From the NCBI RefSeq assembly GCF_017873815.1, contig NZ_JAGGKQ010000015.1, positions 1-64,000 on the forward strand: DNA of 64,000 bases, in the 5' to 3' direction. The notes beneath the pieces are model-generated. The model saw only the letters and a list, made by a program, of their open reading frames with translations. It was not told the origin of the DNA and did not search any database. The position numbers and the translations under genes are program-made. Position 1 is the first letter of the stretch; the number at the start of each line of letters is the position of its first letter. Below, piece after piece: positions 35,655 to 43,750 of this stretch. This stretch comes from Halorubrum alkaliphilum (lineage in GTDB: Archaea; Halobacteriota; Halobacteria; Halobacteriales; Haloferacaceae).

Positions 35655-36431
35655 TTACTCGGTGGGGATGTCGACGCGCAGCCCGTCCTCGGCGACCCGG
35701 ACATCACCGTCGAAGCCCGCCGTTCGGACGCTCTCGACCATCTCCGCTTCTCGGCCGCCGGTGTGTGGATAGAGGTGCGAGAGCAACAGCGTCTTGACAT
35801 CGGTGCCCGCGAGCGACTCGCCGAGTTCGGTGGGTGTCGGATGGTTCGACACGTCGATCCCGTCGGGGAACGCACAGTCGTGAACGAGAACGTCGCTTCC
35901 GTCTGCGAAACTCGCGAGGCCCGCGAACGCCTCCGTGTCACCTGACAGCGTCAGCGGCCCGTCCGCGGGGTCCACACCGCTGCTCGGTGGGGAAAACCGG
36001 TAGGCAAAACACTCCATCGAGTGGCGCGTCTCGCGGGCGGCGACATCGAACCCACCTGCCGAGAACGATCGCGCCGGCGACACCTCACGAACTGCGAGGT
36101 CGATCCGGCCGTCGAGATACGCGTGAACGTCGAGGAGGCCGTCGACGAGCGCTTTCGTTCCGGACGGGCCGACAACCTCGAGATGCTCCTCGCCGGCGAG
36201 CCAGCGCGCCTTGATAAGTGGCATGAGCGCTGCGACGTGGTCGAGGTGGTGATGGGTGAGCAGAACGGTCGAGACACCTTCATAGCCCGTTTCGGTTCCG
36301 GCGAGTCGCTGGAGGACGCCGCTTCCGCAGTCGACGAGCAACGACCGATCGTCGTCGTCGAGGAGGTACCCGGCCTGGACGCGCTCCGGAACCGGCATCG
36401 CACTGCCGGTACCGAGAACCGTGAGTTCCAT
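35655..36431 (-). CDS. MBL-fold metal-dependent hydrolase (RNase Z-like)
   Basis: 258 residues of the metallo-beta-lactamase fold. The N-terminal GTGSAMPVPERVQAGYLL and SLLVDCGSG resemble RNase Z/ElaC relatives, the metal motif is LLTHHHLDHVAAL, and further ligands are His in ARETRHSMECFAY, Asp in LTLSGDTEAF and His in LLSHLYPHTGG. The long exosite of true tRNA-processing RNase Z is not evident, so I call it an RNase Z-like hydrolase rather than RNase Z. Same strand as moaA but separated by about 70 bp; monocistronic or loosely linked. Confidence 0.88.
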   Translation of the reverse strand: MELTVLGTGSAMPVPERVQAGYLLDDDDRSLLVDCGSGVLQRLAGTETGYEGVSTVLLTHHHLDHVAALMPLIKARWLAGEEHLEVVGPSGTKALVDGLLDVHAYLDGRIDLAVREVSPARSFSAGGFDVAARETRHSMECFAYRFSPPSSGVDPADGPLTLSGDTEAFAGLASFADGSDVLVHDCAFPDGIDVSNHPTPTELGESLAGTDVKTLLLSHLYPHTGGREAEMVESVRTAGFDGDVRVAEDGLRVDIPTE

Positions 36432-36497
36432 ACGCCACGCTACGCCCGCAGCTACATATAATCTGGTCGAGTGTTCAGGGATCGATCCTGCTGCGGT

Positions 36498-36923
36498 TCA
36501 TTTTATCAGAAACACCGGAACGGTCGCGTCGTCCGTGACGCGGTCCGAGACGCTGCCGAGAGAGCGGATCCGCTCTCTCGGAGACTTCCCTTCGGGGCTC
36601 ATCACGATGACATCGATACCGGCCTCATCGGCGTACGCGACGATCTCCGTGTCAGGCGTGCCAGTTCTGACGACCGTCTCGACATCGACGCTGGCCTCGC
36701 GGGCCCGGTCCGCGACCGCTGAGACCGCCGTCTCGCCTTGACTCTCCAGATCGGCTATCACCTCGTCGTGGAGCTCGCTGGATCCCGCGGTCGCCACCCT
36801 CCGATCGACGACGTACAGCGCGTGAAGCGTCGCGTCGTGGTCGACCGCGAGCGGGATCGCGTGATCGAGTGCGCGTTCGACCGCCTCGCTTCCGTCGGTC
36901 GGCACCAGCAGGTCGTCGTACAT
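36498..36923 (-). CDS. universal stress protein (UspA family)
   Basis: A 141-residue UspA-fold protein beginning MYDDLLVPTDGSEAVERALD, a textbook Usp N terminus. It has HALYVVDRRVAT and, near the end, VIVMSPEGKSPRERIRSLGS followed by DRVTDDATVPVFLIK. The nucleotide loop is not the classic G-2x-G-9x-G(S/T): the position normally GxxGxxR reads SPEGKSPRERIRS, so ATP binding is uncertain. Cytosolic. Next to the c-di-AMP synthase gene on the same strand, but a repeat array separates them. Confidence 0.88.
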   Translation of the reverse strand: MYDDLLVPTDGSEAVERALDHAIPLAVDHDATLHALYVVDRRVATAGSSELHDEVIADLESQGETAVSAVADRAREASVDVETVVRTGTPDTEIVAYADEAGIDVIVMSPEGKSPRERIRSLGSVSDRVTDDATVPVFLIK

Positions 36924-36991
36924 ACGCGGTCATTCGTCGGGTGGACTCATAACGATTGGCGGTCCGAGTTATTGATCCACAGGTGAACCGA

Positions 36992-37095
36992 GCCGCCGAT
37001 CAGTCGCCACGCTAGAGGCCGACAGTCAGTCGCCACGCCAGAGGCCGCCGATCAGTCGCCACGCCAGAGGCCGCCGATCAGTCGCCGCGCCAGGG
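36992..37095. repeat. 26-bp tandem repeat overlapping the 3' end of dacZ
   Basis: Four 26-bp units start at 36992, 37018, 37044 and 37070 with the pattern gccgccgatcagtcgccacg plus ccagag. The unit at 37070-37095 contains the dacZ stop codon and the codons for its last residues (PWRGD); the other three lie downstream of the stop. They look like tandem copies of the gene's own end. Confidence 0.85.
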
Positions 37096-37644
37096 GCCGC
37101 CGATCTCTCCGCGGGGTGTAGAGTCTGCCTCGCCGTCGCGGAAGACGCTTACACGACCGGTCTCCTCGCTGAGGGTAATCGTCGCGATCACCTCGGGTCG
37201 GACAGAGGTCTCGATTGCGCTCATGTGCCGCGACCCCATCCACGGCTCGTAGGCGACGTCGTCGACGAGCTCGGTCTCGTCGCTTCTCGTTCCCAGATCG
37301 CGGAACCGAACCATCTGGCCCTCCAACTCGCCGTCGACGGCGACGACGATGCCGCCGTCCGCTCGAACGCTCACGCGTTCCGCGGCCTCGACGAACGCAT
37401 CCTCCTCAAAAACGGACGCACATCGGTCCCGAGGCCACTGGTTGTCCCCCATCGGGTCCGCGTATGAGCCGTAGTCGCGGTCGGCGACGACTGCGAAGTA
37501 CAGTCCCGGCCCTTTTACGTGAGGCTCATCCCAGCCGTCGAAATCGACGCTGACGTGTTCCGCACAAAACCGAAGCCGGTCGACTATCTCCCGAACCCGC
37601 TCGTGGGTTCCGTACTCGATCGCCAGACTACTCATCGACTCCAC
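37078..37644 (-). CDS. dacZ: diadenylate cyclase (c-di-AMP synthase)
   Basis: A 188-residue protein with a DisA_N/DAC domain that makes cyclic di-AMP from ATP. Motifs are RADGGIVVAVDGELEG (the DGA motif, with Gly in place of Ala but the metal-binding Asp kept) and GSRHMSAIETSV (the RHR motif, here RHMSA), then TLSEETGRVSVFRDGE. Length suits archaeal DacZ, which lacks DisA's DNA-binding part. The start is taken as GTG 37644 because a ggaggag site lies 9 bases upstream; ATG 37635 is possible. A ttatata TATA box is at about 37698-37705. c-di-AMP controls osmotic balance in haloarchaea. Confidence 0.87.
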   Translation of the reverse strand: MESMSSLAIEYGTHERVREIVDRLRFCAEHVSVDFDGWDEPHVKGPGLYFAVVADRDYGSYADPMGDNQWPRDRCASVFEEDAFVEAAERVSVRADGGIVVAVDGELEGQMVRFRDLGTRSDETELVDDVAYEPWMGSRHMSAIETSVRPEVIATITLSEETGRVSVFRDGEADSTPRGEIGGPWRGD

Positions 37645-37831
37645 GTAGTCGGTCTCCTCCGCTCGACATCCGTTCCATACAGAAGACAGGAGCGGGAGGT
37701 ATATAAGGGATTTCGAGTCGGCGGCAGGGATCGACAGTCGAAAAAACGATTCCGCCGACCCGTTTCCGGTTTGGAGCGTCGAACGTCGCTGCCGTCAACT
37801 GTGACGGGCTTTATAAACCGATCTGCTCCCG

Positions 37832-38716
37832 CTATCCCCACGGCCGCAACAGCTGTGAGTCGAATCGGTCGGTGCGGACCAGTCCGATCCCGAACGCGGC
37901 CGCGAGCGCTGCCGGGACGTAGTTACCGTAAAAGAGGTTGATCCCACCCCAGAGGATCACGAAGCTCACCATATCGTCGAGCATGAACTCACAGTTCGTT
38001 AGCCGGTCGCGGATCGCAGCCATGTCGAACGCGCGGTCGAGCGTGATCACCGCGACCGTCGCCGACAACACCCAGCCGGCGTAGTTCGAGAGCGGAACTC
38101 CGTAAAAGGCCCCGCCGCCGAAGTCCCAGAAGCCGACCGCGACCGCGCCGGGATCCAACACCACGTCCATCGCCACCACGGTCGGGATGACGGCAAACAG
38201 CCGAACCCACCCGCTCGACGCCCGTCCGCCCAACAACAACAGACACAGCAGGTAGGCGTTCATCACAAGCGGGATGAAGAAGATCGGTAGCGCGAGCGGG
38301 ACCCCGCCGAGCATCGGGCCGAGACTGATGGTGTACTCGAACGTGCCGTAGGGCCAGCCGGTTCTAACGCCGAGATGCTCGATGAAGTACGTGTACGCGA
38401 TCAACACGCCGATCCAGCCGACCGCCCGCCGGTCGAGCGTCGGAAGCACACCGACCACGAGCGGAGACCGCATCACCGCGACGCCGAACAGCACGAACCA
38501 CGGGTTGAACGCGAGCGGGTCGGGCATCCACCCCTCCGCACTCCCGACGAGCGTGATCGCGCCGATAGCGGGGAAGAGCACGGCAATCGTGAACCGATTC
38601 TCACGGACGATCCGGTCGAGGGCGGCCTCAACCCCCTCGCGAGTGTCCGGTATCCGGCTTCGAATCGATCCGGCCGCACTCGTCGAGGCCGCCGTCGGCG
38701 AGTCGTCGCGGCTCAT
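37832..38716 (-). CDS. cruF: bisanhydrobacterioruberin hydratase
   Basis: A 294-residue integral membrane protein of the CruF carotenoid hydratase family, which adds water to the ends of bisanhydrobacterioruberin to make bacterioruberin. It has about eight hydrophobic segments and family landmarks: IAYTYFIEHLGVRTGWPYG, FEYTISLGPMLGGVPLALP, AMDVVLDPGAVAVGFWDF and GVPLSNYAGW. The ATG at 38716 overlaps the lyeJ stop by 4 bases. It is the last gene of the crtD-lyeJ-cruF operon, the order known from Haloarcula japonica. Confidence 0.93.
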   Translation of the reverse strand: MSRDDSPTAASTSAAGSIRSRIPDTREGVEAALDRIVRENRFTIAVLFPAIGAITLVGSAEGWMPDPLAFNPWFVLFGVAVMRSPLVVGVLPTLDRRAVGWIGVLIAYTYFIEHLGVRTGWPYGTFEYTISLGPMLGGVPLALPIFFIPLVMNAYLLCLLLLGGRASSGWVRLFAVIPTVVAMDVVLDPGAVAVGFWDFGGGAFYGVPLSNYAGWVLSATVAVITLDRAFDMAAIRDRLTNCEFMLDDMVSFVILWGGINLFYGNYVPAALAAAFGIGLVRTDRFDSQLLRPWG

Positions 38717-39621
38717 CCGACCACCTCCCACAGCGGGTAGACCCGCCAGAGCCCGCCCATCGCGAGCAGCGTCCCGACGACAGTGTTGACCGCAGGGAAC
38801 CACCAGTACGCGCGAGCGACGTCGACACCGGACCCGGCGACCCATGCCACGAACACGGGGTAGACGCCGAGCAGCGCCCCGAGTCGGACGTCGACAGCGG
38901 CAAAAGCGATCGCCGCCGCGGTCCAGACCGCAACACAGTAGCCGTACGTCCGGAACTCGCCGAGCACCGTCGCCGTCGTCCGGATACCCGCCTCACGGTC
39001 CGGCTCGATGTCCGGAATCGCGGAGAACGTGTGCATTCCCATCGTCCAGAGCCACGCGCCGACGAGCGCGGCGAGTGGCGGGTGCGCGCCCGCGACGGTC
39101 GCGTACGCCGCCGCGCCCGGAAGGACGTATAGCCCGTTCGAGAGCGAGTCGAGGAACGGGGTCGTTTTGAACCGGACTGGCGGCGCGCTGTAGCCGACGG
39201 CCAACAGCAGGAACCCCGCGAGATACGGCCACGCGACGGTCGGCGTAATGAAAAACGTCCCGAGCCCGAGCAGCGCCGAGAGGAGCACGGCCGCGACGAC
39301 GAGCCGGTCCCCCTGCCAGCGCGCCTCCCGATCCGTCTTCTTCGGATTGAGTTCGTCGATGTCGGCGTCGAACACGTCGTTGACGCCGTAGAGAAAGACG
39401 TTGGCCGGCACGAGGAAGTACGCGGCGAGCGCGACCGTTACGGGCGTGAACAGCTCGCTCACGTCACCGATACCGTAGGTGACGCCGACCGCGACGGGGC
39501 CGGCGAGGTACAGCCAGAACCGCGGCCGGGATAACACGAGCAGGTAACGGAGGTGACCGAGTACGCCGTCACCGGCCTTCGAGGGGCTCGCATCCGTTCC
39601 GTTCGGATCCGTCGTTTTCAC
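38713..39621 (-). CDS. lyeJ: lycopene elongase / hydratase (UbiA-type prenyltransferase)
   Basis: A 302-residue polytopic UbiA-superfamily enzyme that adds C5 units to lycopene and hydrates it on the way to bacterioruberin. The first Asp-rich motif is YGVNDVFDADIDELNPKK and the second is SAIPDIEPDREAGI. About nine hydrophobic segments. No ATG suits the N terminus. The GTG at 39621, four bases after the crtD stop, was preferred; a TTG at 39642 overlapping crtD by 17 bases would give 309 residues. Middle gene of the bacterioruberin operon. Confidence 0.92.
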   Translation of the reverse strand: MKTTDPNGTDASPSKAGDGVLGHLRYLLVLSRPRFWLYLAGPVAVGVTYGIGDVSELFTPVTVALAAYFLVPANVFLYGVNDVFDADIDELNPKKTDREARWQGDRLVVAAVLLSALLGLGTFFITPTVAWPYLAGFLLLAVGYSAPPVRFKTTPFLDSLSNGLYVLPGAAAYATVAGAHPPLAALVGAWLWTMGMHTFSAIPDIEPDREAGIRTTATVLGEFRTYGYCVAVWTAAAIAFAAVDVRLGALLGVYPVFVAWVAGSGVDVARAYWWFPAVNTVVGTLLAMGGLWRVYPLWEVVG

Positions 39622-39625
39622 GCGT

Positions 39626-41143
39626 TCAGATCGTGTCCGCAACTCGTTCGGCCGTGATGCCGCCGCTTATCAGACACATCGGGACACCGATACCGGGCGT
39701 CGTCGTCGACCCGGTGAAGTAGAGTCCGTCCACCGTCTCCGACTGATGTGGCGGGCGGAACAGCGACGTCTGACGGAGGGTGTGGGCCAACCCGAGCGCG
39801 CTCCCGTCGTAGCTGTTGTAGCGGTCGGCGAAGTCCGCGACGCAGAACGTCTCCTCAAAGACGATCCGGTCGTGGAGCTCTTCGCCCGTGTTCTCGGCGA
39901 TGTCGTCGAGGACGACCTCGCGATACTCCTCGCGCAGCTCAGGCGTGTCCTCCAACCCGGGCGCGATGGGAACCAGCGCGAACAGGTTGCTGTGGCCCTC
40001 CGGGGCGACCGTGTCGTCCGTCTTCGAGGGCACACAGAGGTAGTACGCCGGGTCGTCTGGCCACGCGGGCTCCTCGAATATCTGATCGAAGTGTTGGTTC
40101 CACTCGGTCGGCAACACCAACGTGTGATGTTCGAGGTTCGGCACGTCGCCCTCGACGCCGAGGTACAGCAGGAACGCCGAGGGAGCAAAGGTTCGTGACT
40201 CCCAATACTCCTCTGTGTACTGACGTTTCTTCTCCGGCAGCAGTTCCTGCTCGGTGTGGGCGTAGTCGGCGTTGGAGACGACGATGTCGGCGAGGTAGCG
40301 GTCCCCGTCTGAGCCGTCCCCGTTCCCGGCCGTGTCGACCGCGAACGCACCGTACCGCCCCTCGATAGCCGTCACCTCGGCGTCGGTGACGTACTCTACG
40401 CCCAGCTCGTCGCCGAGTTCGACGATGCCGTCGACGACCGCACCGATCCCGCCGTCCGGGTAGTAGACGCCCATGTTGAAGTCGACGTGACTCATCAGGT
40501 TGTACAGCGCGGGCGTGTTCGTGGGCGACCCGCCGAGGAAGACGAGGGTGTACTGCATCAGCTGTTGGAGCTTCGGATGGTCGAAGTAGCCCTCCACGTG
40601 GCCCTGCATCTTGCCCAGAAGCGAGAGTCCCCACGAGTAGCGGAGCACGTCCGTGTCGACGTAGTCACGCAGGTTCGGGCGGTCCTCGTACACGAAGTGT
40701 TCCATGCCGATCTCGTAGGTCCGCTTCGACTCCGCCAGATACTCGTCGAGCGTGTCGCCCGCACCGGGCTCGTATGACTCGAAGAGGTCGCGATTGTGCT
40801 CCATATCGGGGAGCACGTCGACCTGATCGCCGTCCTTCCAGAACACCCGGTAGTGGGGGTCGAGATGCGAGAGCGTGTAGTACTCCTCGGGCGAGCGATC
40901 GAAGTGGCCGAAGAAGCGCTCGAACACGTCGGGCATGAGGTACCACGAGGGGCCCATGTCGAATCGGAACCCGTCCGCTTCGAGGCGGCTCGCGCGTCCG
41001 CCGAGCTGTTCGTTCTTCTCGAGAAGCGTGACGTCCGCGCCGGCGTCGGCGAGGTAACAGGCTGTCGAGAGACCACCGAACCCGCCGCCAATAACGACGA
41101 TGGATTCGCCAGCTACGGAGTCGATGTCCGGGGCCGCGTCCAT
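39626..41143 (-). CDS. crtD: carotenoid 3,4-desaturase (CrtI-type)
   Basis: A 505-residue FAD-dependent desaturase of the phytoene desaturase family. The N-terminal dinucleotide-binding motif is SIVVIGGGFGGLSTACYLAD followed by LLEKNEQLGGRASR. The C-terminal flavin-contact motif is GLYFTGSTTTPGIGVPMCLI. By position in the crtD-lyeJ-cruF cluster it is the 3,4-desaturase that works with LyeJ, rather than the phytoene-to-lycopene CrtI. A tatttata TATA box at about 41169-41177 lies 27-34 bp upstream of the ATG at 41143, so the operon message is nearly leaderless. Confidence 0.92.
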   Translation of the reverse strand: MDAAPDIDSVAGESIVVIGGGFGGLSTACYLADAGADVTLLEKNEQLGGRASRLEADGFRFDMGPSWYLMPDVFERFFGHFDRSPEEYYTLSHLDPHYRVFWKDGDQVDVLPDMEHNRDLFESYEPGAGDTLDEYLAESKRTYEIGMEHFVYEDRPNLRDYVDTDVLRYSWGLSLLGKMQGHVEGYFDHPKLQQLMQYTLVFLGGSPTNTPALYNLMSHVDFNMGVYYPDGGIGAVVDGIVELGDELGVEYVTDAEVTAIEGRYGAFAVDTAGNGDGSDGDRYLADIVVSNADYAHTEQELLPEKKRQYTEEYWESRTFAPSAFLLYLGVEGDVPNLEHHTLVLPTEWNQHFDQIFEEPAWPDDPAYYLCVPSKTDDTVAPEGHSNLFALVPIAPGLEDTPELREEYREVVLDDIAENTGEELHDRIVFEETFCVADFADRYNSYDGSALGLAHTLRQTSLFRPPHQSETVDGLYFTGSTTTPGIGVPMCLISGGITAERVADTI

Positions 41144-41167
41144 ATCCGATCGTAGGGCGGGAACGGT

Positions 41168-41179
41168 ATAAATACCACA
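41168..41179 (-). promoter_or_regulatory. TATA box of the bacterioruberin operon
   Basis: The sequence ggtatttatacc, read on the minus strand, ends about 25 bp upstream of the crtD ATG. It is nearly palindromic. The divergent SDR gene starts only 89 bp from the crtD start, so its own promoter must lie in the same short stretch. Confidence 0.6.
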
Positions 41180-41232
41180 CAGACGCCTCAAGTGGGTACG
41201 ACTAAGTCGACCACGGCCGTACTTCGTGACAC

Positions 41233-41964
41233 ATGGATCTCACGGTCGCGATCACCGGAGCAACGAGCGGGATCGGGCGGGCGGCCGCCGCGGCGTTCGT
41301 CGAGGCGGGCGCGTTCGTGGCCGTCTCCGGCCGCGACGGAGACGCGGTCGATCGAACCGTCGAGAAGCTGAACGAGCCCGGTGATGACGAGGCCACCACG
41401 GGAGGTCCGGATTCCGCGTCCGGCACCGCATGGGGTGCCCGCGTCGACGTGCGTGACGAGTTCGACCTCGAGCGGTTCTTCGAGCGTGTCGCCCGCGAGG
41501 CCGGCCCCATCGATGTCGTCCTCGCTAACGCGGCAGTCCTTCACGGCGCACCCGGCGAGAATCCGACCGATGAGACGAGCTACGCCGACTATGACGACAC
41601 GATGCGGACGAACGCCCGGGGCGTCTTCGCGACGCTCGCCGAAGCCGTCCCGCACCTCGCGGACGACGCCCGGCTGATCGTGCCGTCCGGTTCGGTCGCT
41701 CACGAGTCGAAGGCGGGGATGGGCGCGTACGCCGTCTCGAAGGCCGCTGCCGAGGCGGTCGCCCGCGGCTTTGCGGCCGACCTCGACGCGACCGTCGGCG
41801 TCGTCGACCCCGGGCTCGTCGCGACCGACCTCACGGGCATGGAGCGTGCCCGAGACCCCGAGAGCGTCGCCCCGCTGTTCGTCTGGGCGGCGACCGAAGC
41901 ACCCGCCGAGGAACTCGACGGCGACCGGCTCGGCCTGCGCGAGTGGAAGCAGGCGACACGATAG
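41233..41964 (+). CDS. short-chain dehydrogenase/reductase
   Basis: A 243-residue SDR with the cofactor motif TGATSGIGRAAAAAF at residues 9-23 and VDVRDEFD after it. The NNAG motif appears as LANAAVLHG, and the catalytic Ser and Tyr-x3-Lys are in VPSGSVAHES and YAVSKAAAEA. Arg in SGRDGDAV after strand 2 suggests NADP(H). An acidic insert (NEPGDDEATTGGPDSASG) extends the second helix region. The substrate is unknown. It is divergent from the carotenoid operon by 89 bp and may share regulation. Confidence 0.9.
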   Translation: MDLTVAITGATSGIGRAAAAAFVEAGAFVAVSGRDGDAVDRTVEKLNEPGDDEATTGGPDSASGTAWGARVDVRDEFDLERFFERVAREAGPIDVVLANAAVLHGAPGENPTDETSYADYDDTMRTNARGVFATLAEAVPHLADDARLIVPSGSVAHESKAGMGAYAVSKAAAEAVARGFAADLDATVGVVDPGLVATDLTGMERARDPESVAPLFVWAATEAPAEELDGDRLGLREWKQATR

Positions 41965-42078
41965 CCGGGACCGAGCGGCCCGACTGTTTTTACCCGATAC
42001 CGAGGCCAGACGCCCCGTGTCCGACCTCCTCGCCGCGCGGGGGAACGCGGGTGTGCGGTGCGGTCCCGCGCGGAGCCG

Positions 42079-42116
42079 CCGGCGGAACCGGAAGCCGGCT
42101 CGTGCGGTTCCGCCGG
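42079..42116. terminator. perfect 12-bp inverted repeat between convergent genes
   Basis: ccggcggaaccg at 42079-42090 pairs with cggttccgccgg at 42105-42116 around a 14-base loop. It lies between the stops of the SDR gene (41964) and thiM (42140), which converge. It could end both transcripts or stabilise their 3' ends. No T-run follows, so a classic terminator is not proven. A tttttac stretch at about 41987-41993 may be the SDR termination site. Confidence 0.5.
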
Positions 42117-42139
42117 TCACGCGCACCGCCTGTTCGCCC

Positions 42140-43024
42140 CTATAGCTTCGACAGCCGATCGCCGAGAGCGGCGTCGACACCCGAAGGATCCGCCGCCATC
42201 GCCGCGATCGCGTCCATGAACGCCGTTCGATAGCTCGCCGGCCCGGGAGGCTCCGTCGCCGCTGCCTGCTCGCCTGCCAGCCCGTACGCCGCGGTCGCGA
42301 CCAGCGCTGCCTCCGTCGCCGTCGATATCGTCGCGTCCGGCTCGCGAGTCAGCGCTGCCACGGTCCCGAGCGTGCTCGCGAGCATACAGCCCGACCCGAC
42401 GAACGAGCCCATCCGCTCGTGACCGACCGCGAGCTCGTACGCCGTCCCGTCCGCGTCGGTGACGACATCCCTCGAACCGGACGCGACGACGGTAGCGCCG
42501 CTTTCGGCCGCGAGCGCACGCGCGGCGTCGACGACGCCCGAGCCGTCGACGGCGTCGTCGACGGACTCGACGCCCTTGACGGTCGCTTCTTCGCCCGCAA
42601 GCCCGCGTATTTCCCCGACGTTCCCCTTGATGACGTCGAACGCGACGGCGTCGAGCAGCCGGCCGACCGACTCGACGCGGTGCGGCGTCGCGCCGTAGCC
42701 GACCGGGTCGAGAACGACCGGCACGTCGGTCTCGTTGGCTCGTTGCCCGGCGTCGATCATCGCGTCCACGTCGACGCTTGACGCCGTCCCAGTGTTGATC
42801 ACGACCGCGTCCGCCCCGGTAGCCATGTCGCCGGCCTCCGCGGGCGCGTCGGCCATCACGGGGAGCCCGCCCCAGTGGAGCGTGACGTTCGCCGTCTCGC
42901 TCGTCGTCACGTCGTTCGTGAGGTGGTGAACCAGCGGAGCCGTCTCGTCGATCGCCGTCAGCGCGTCCGCGAGGCCGTCGTCGCCGAGGGCTTCCGAAGC
43001 CGTCGACGCCGGCTCCTCAGACAT
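42140..43024 (-). CDS. thiM: hydroxyethylthiazole kinase
   Basis: A 294-residue ribokinase-like enzyme that phosphorylates 4-methyl-5-hydroxyethylthiazole to salvage the thiazole half of thiamine. Landmarks: APLVHHLTNDVTTSETANVT, GGLPVMADAPAEAGDMA, VLDPVGYGATPHR and VIKGNVGEIRGLAG, and an ATP/anion-hole GSGCMLASTLGTVAALT near the C-terminal end, with the catalytic Cys in the GCML position. It overlaps thiE by 8 bases, forming a thiE-thiM salvage operon. Length slightly above average from acidic extensions. Confidence 0.95.
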   Translation of the reverse strand: MSEEPASTASEALGDDGLADALTAIDETAPLVHHLTNDVTTSETANVTLHWGGLPVMADAPAEAGDMATGADAVVINTGTASSVDVDAMIDAGQRANETDVPVVLDPVGYGATPHRVESVGRLLDAVAFDVIKGNVGEIRGLAGEEATVKGVESVDDAVDGSGVVDAARALAAESGATVVASGSRDVVTDADGTAYELAVGHERMGSFVGSGCMLASTLGTVAALTREPDATISTATEAALVATAAYGLAGEQAAATEPPGPASYRTAFMDAIAAMAADPSGVDAALGDRLSKL

Positions 43025-43652
43025 CGGAGACCACCTCCCGAAGCGCCGCGGTCGCGGCCTGCGGATCGTCTGCCGCCGTGATCGCGGAGATGACTGCCAC
43101 TCCGGTCGCCCCCGCCTCGACGACGCTACCCGCGTTGGTCGCGTCGATCCCGCCGATCCCGATGACGGGGATGTCGACTGCGTCCGCGATCGCCTTGACC
43201 CGCTCCGTGTCGATCCCGTTCTCCTCGTCCGGGACGTCCTTCGACGTGGTTCCGAACACGGCTCCGACGCCGAGGTAGTCCGCGCCGGCGGCCTCGGCCG
43301 TCGTCGCCTCGGCGACCGTGGACGCGGAAACGCCCACGATCGCGGACTGTCCGAGCTGGTCGCGAGCGACCTCGGCGGGCAGGTCCGACTGTCCGAGGTG
43401 GACGCCGTCGGCGTCGATCGCCCGCGCGAGGTCGATCCGGTCGTTAACGACGAGCGGAACGCCCGCCGCCTCCGTCAGTTCTCGAAGTCGCTGGCCGGTG
43501 TGGTACCGCTGGCGAGCGGTGGCCTCCTTGTCCCGGAGTTGGACGGCGTCGATCCCGCCGTCGAGCGCGTCGGCGACGACGCTCGGAGTGTCACGACCGG
43601 CCGAGTGAGCCGCTCCCGTCACGAGGTACGTTCGCCACGTCGTTGGATCCAT
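43017..43652 (-). CDS. thiE: thiamine-phosphate synthase
   Basis: A 211-residue TIM-barrel enzyme joining HMP pyrophosphate to thiazole phosphate to make thiamine monophosphate. Motifs: GGIDAVQLRDKEATARQR, VVNDRIDLARAIDADGVHLG, the phosphate loop DYLGVGAVFGTTSKD and PVIGIGGIDATNAGSVVEAG. The ATG at 43652 gives MDPTTWRTYLVTG; the upstream open frame is unlike the family. It overlaps the start of thiM by 8 bases, so both salvage products are made together. I see no TPP riboswitch upstream, though none was expected to be obvious by eye. Confidence 0.95.
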   Translation of the reverse strand: MDPTTWRTYLVTGAAHSAGRDTPSVVADALDGGIDAVQLRDKEATARQRYHTGQRLRELTEAAGVPLVVNDRIDLARAIDADGVHLGQSDLPAEVARDQLGQSAIVGVSASTVAEATTAEAAGADYLGVGAVFGTTSKDVPDEENGIDTERVKAIADAVDIPVIGIGGIDATNAGSVVEAGATGVAVISAITAADDPQAATAALREVVSDV

Positions 43653-43750
43653 CGGTGGTATGGTTCGGTGGTAATCGCAAAACGGTTGCGCTCTCGTTCC
43701 TCGTGCGGACGAAAGAGAACTGCTATCGAGGGTTGATCGCGACGAGACGC

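Noticed and set aside
35655-36431. Naming the MBL hydrolase as RNase Z
   Set aside because: The metal motifs fit the superfamily, but the tRNA-binding exosite arm is not evident, so a specific tRNA-processing role is not supported.
43653-43750. TPP riboswitch upstream of thiE
   Set aside because: I could not find the conserved ctgaga and accTga-type core on the minus strand in this short gap.
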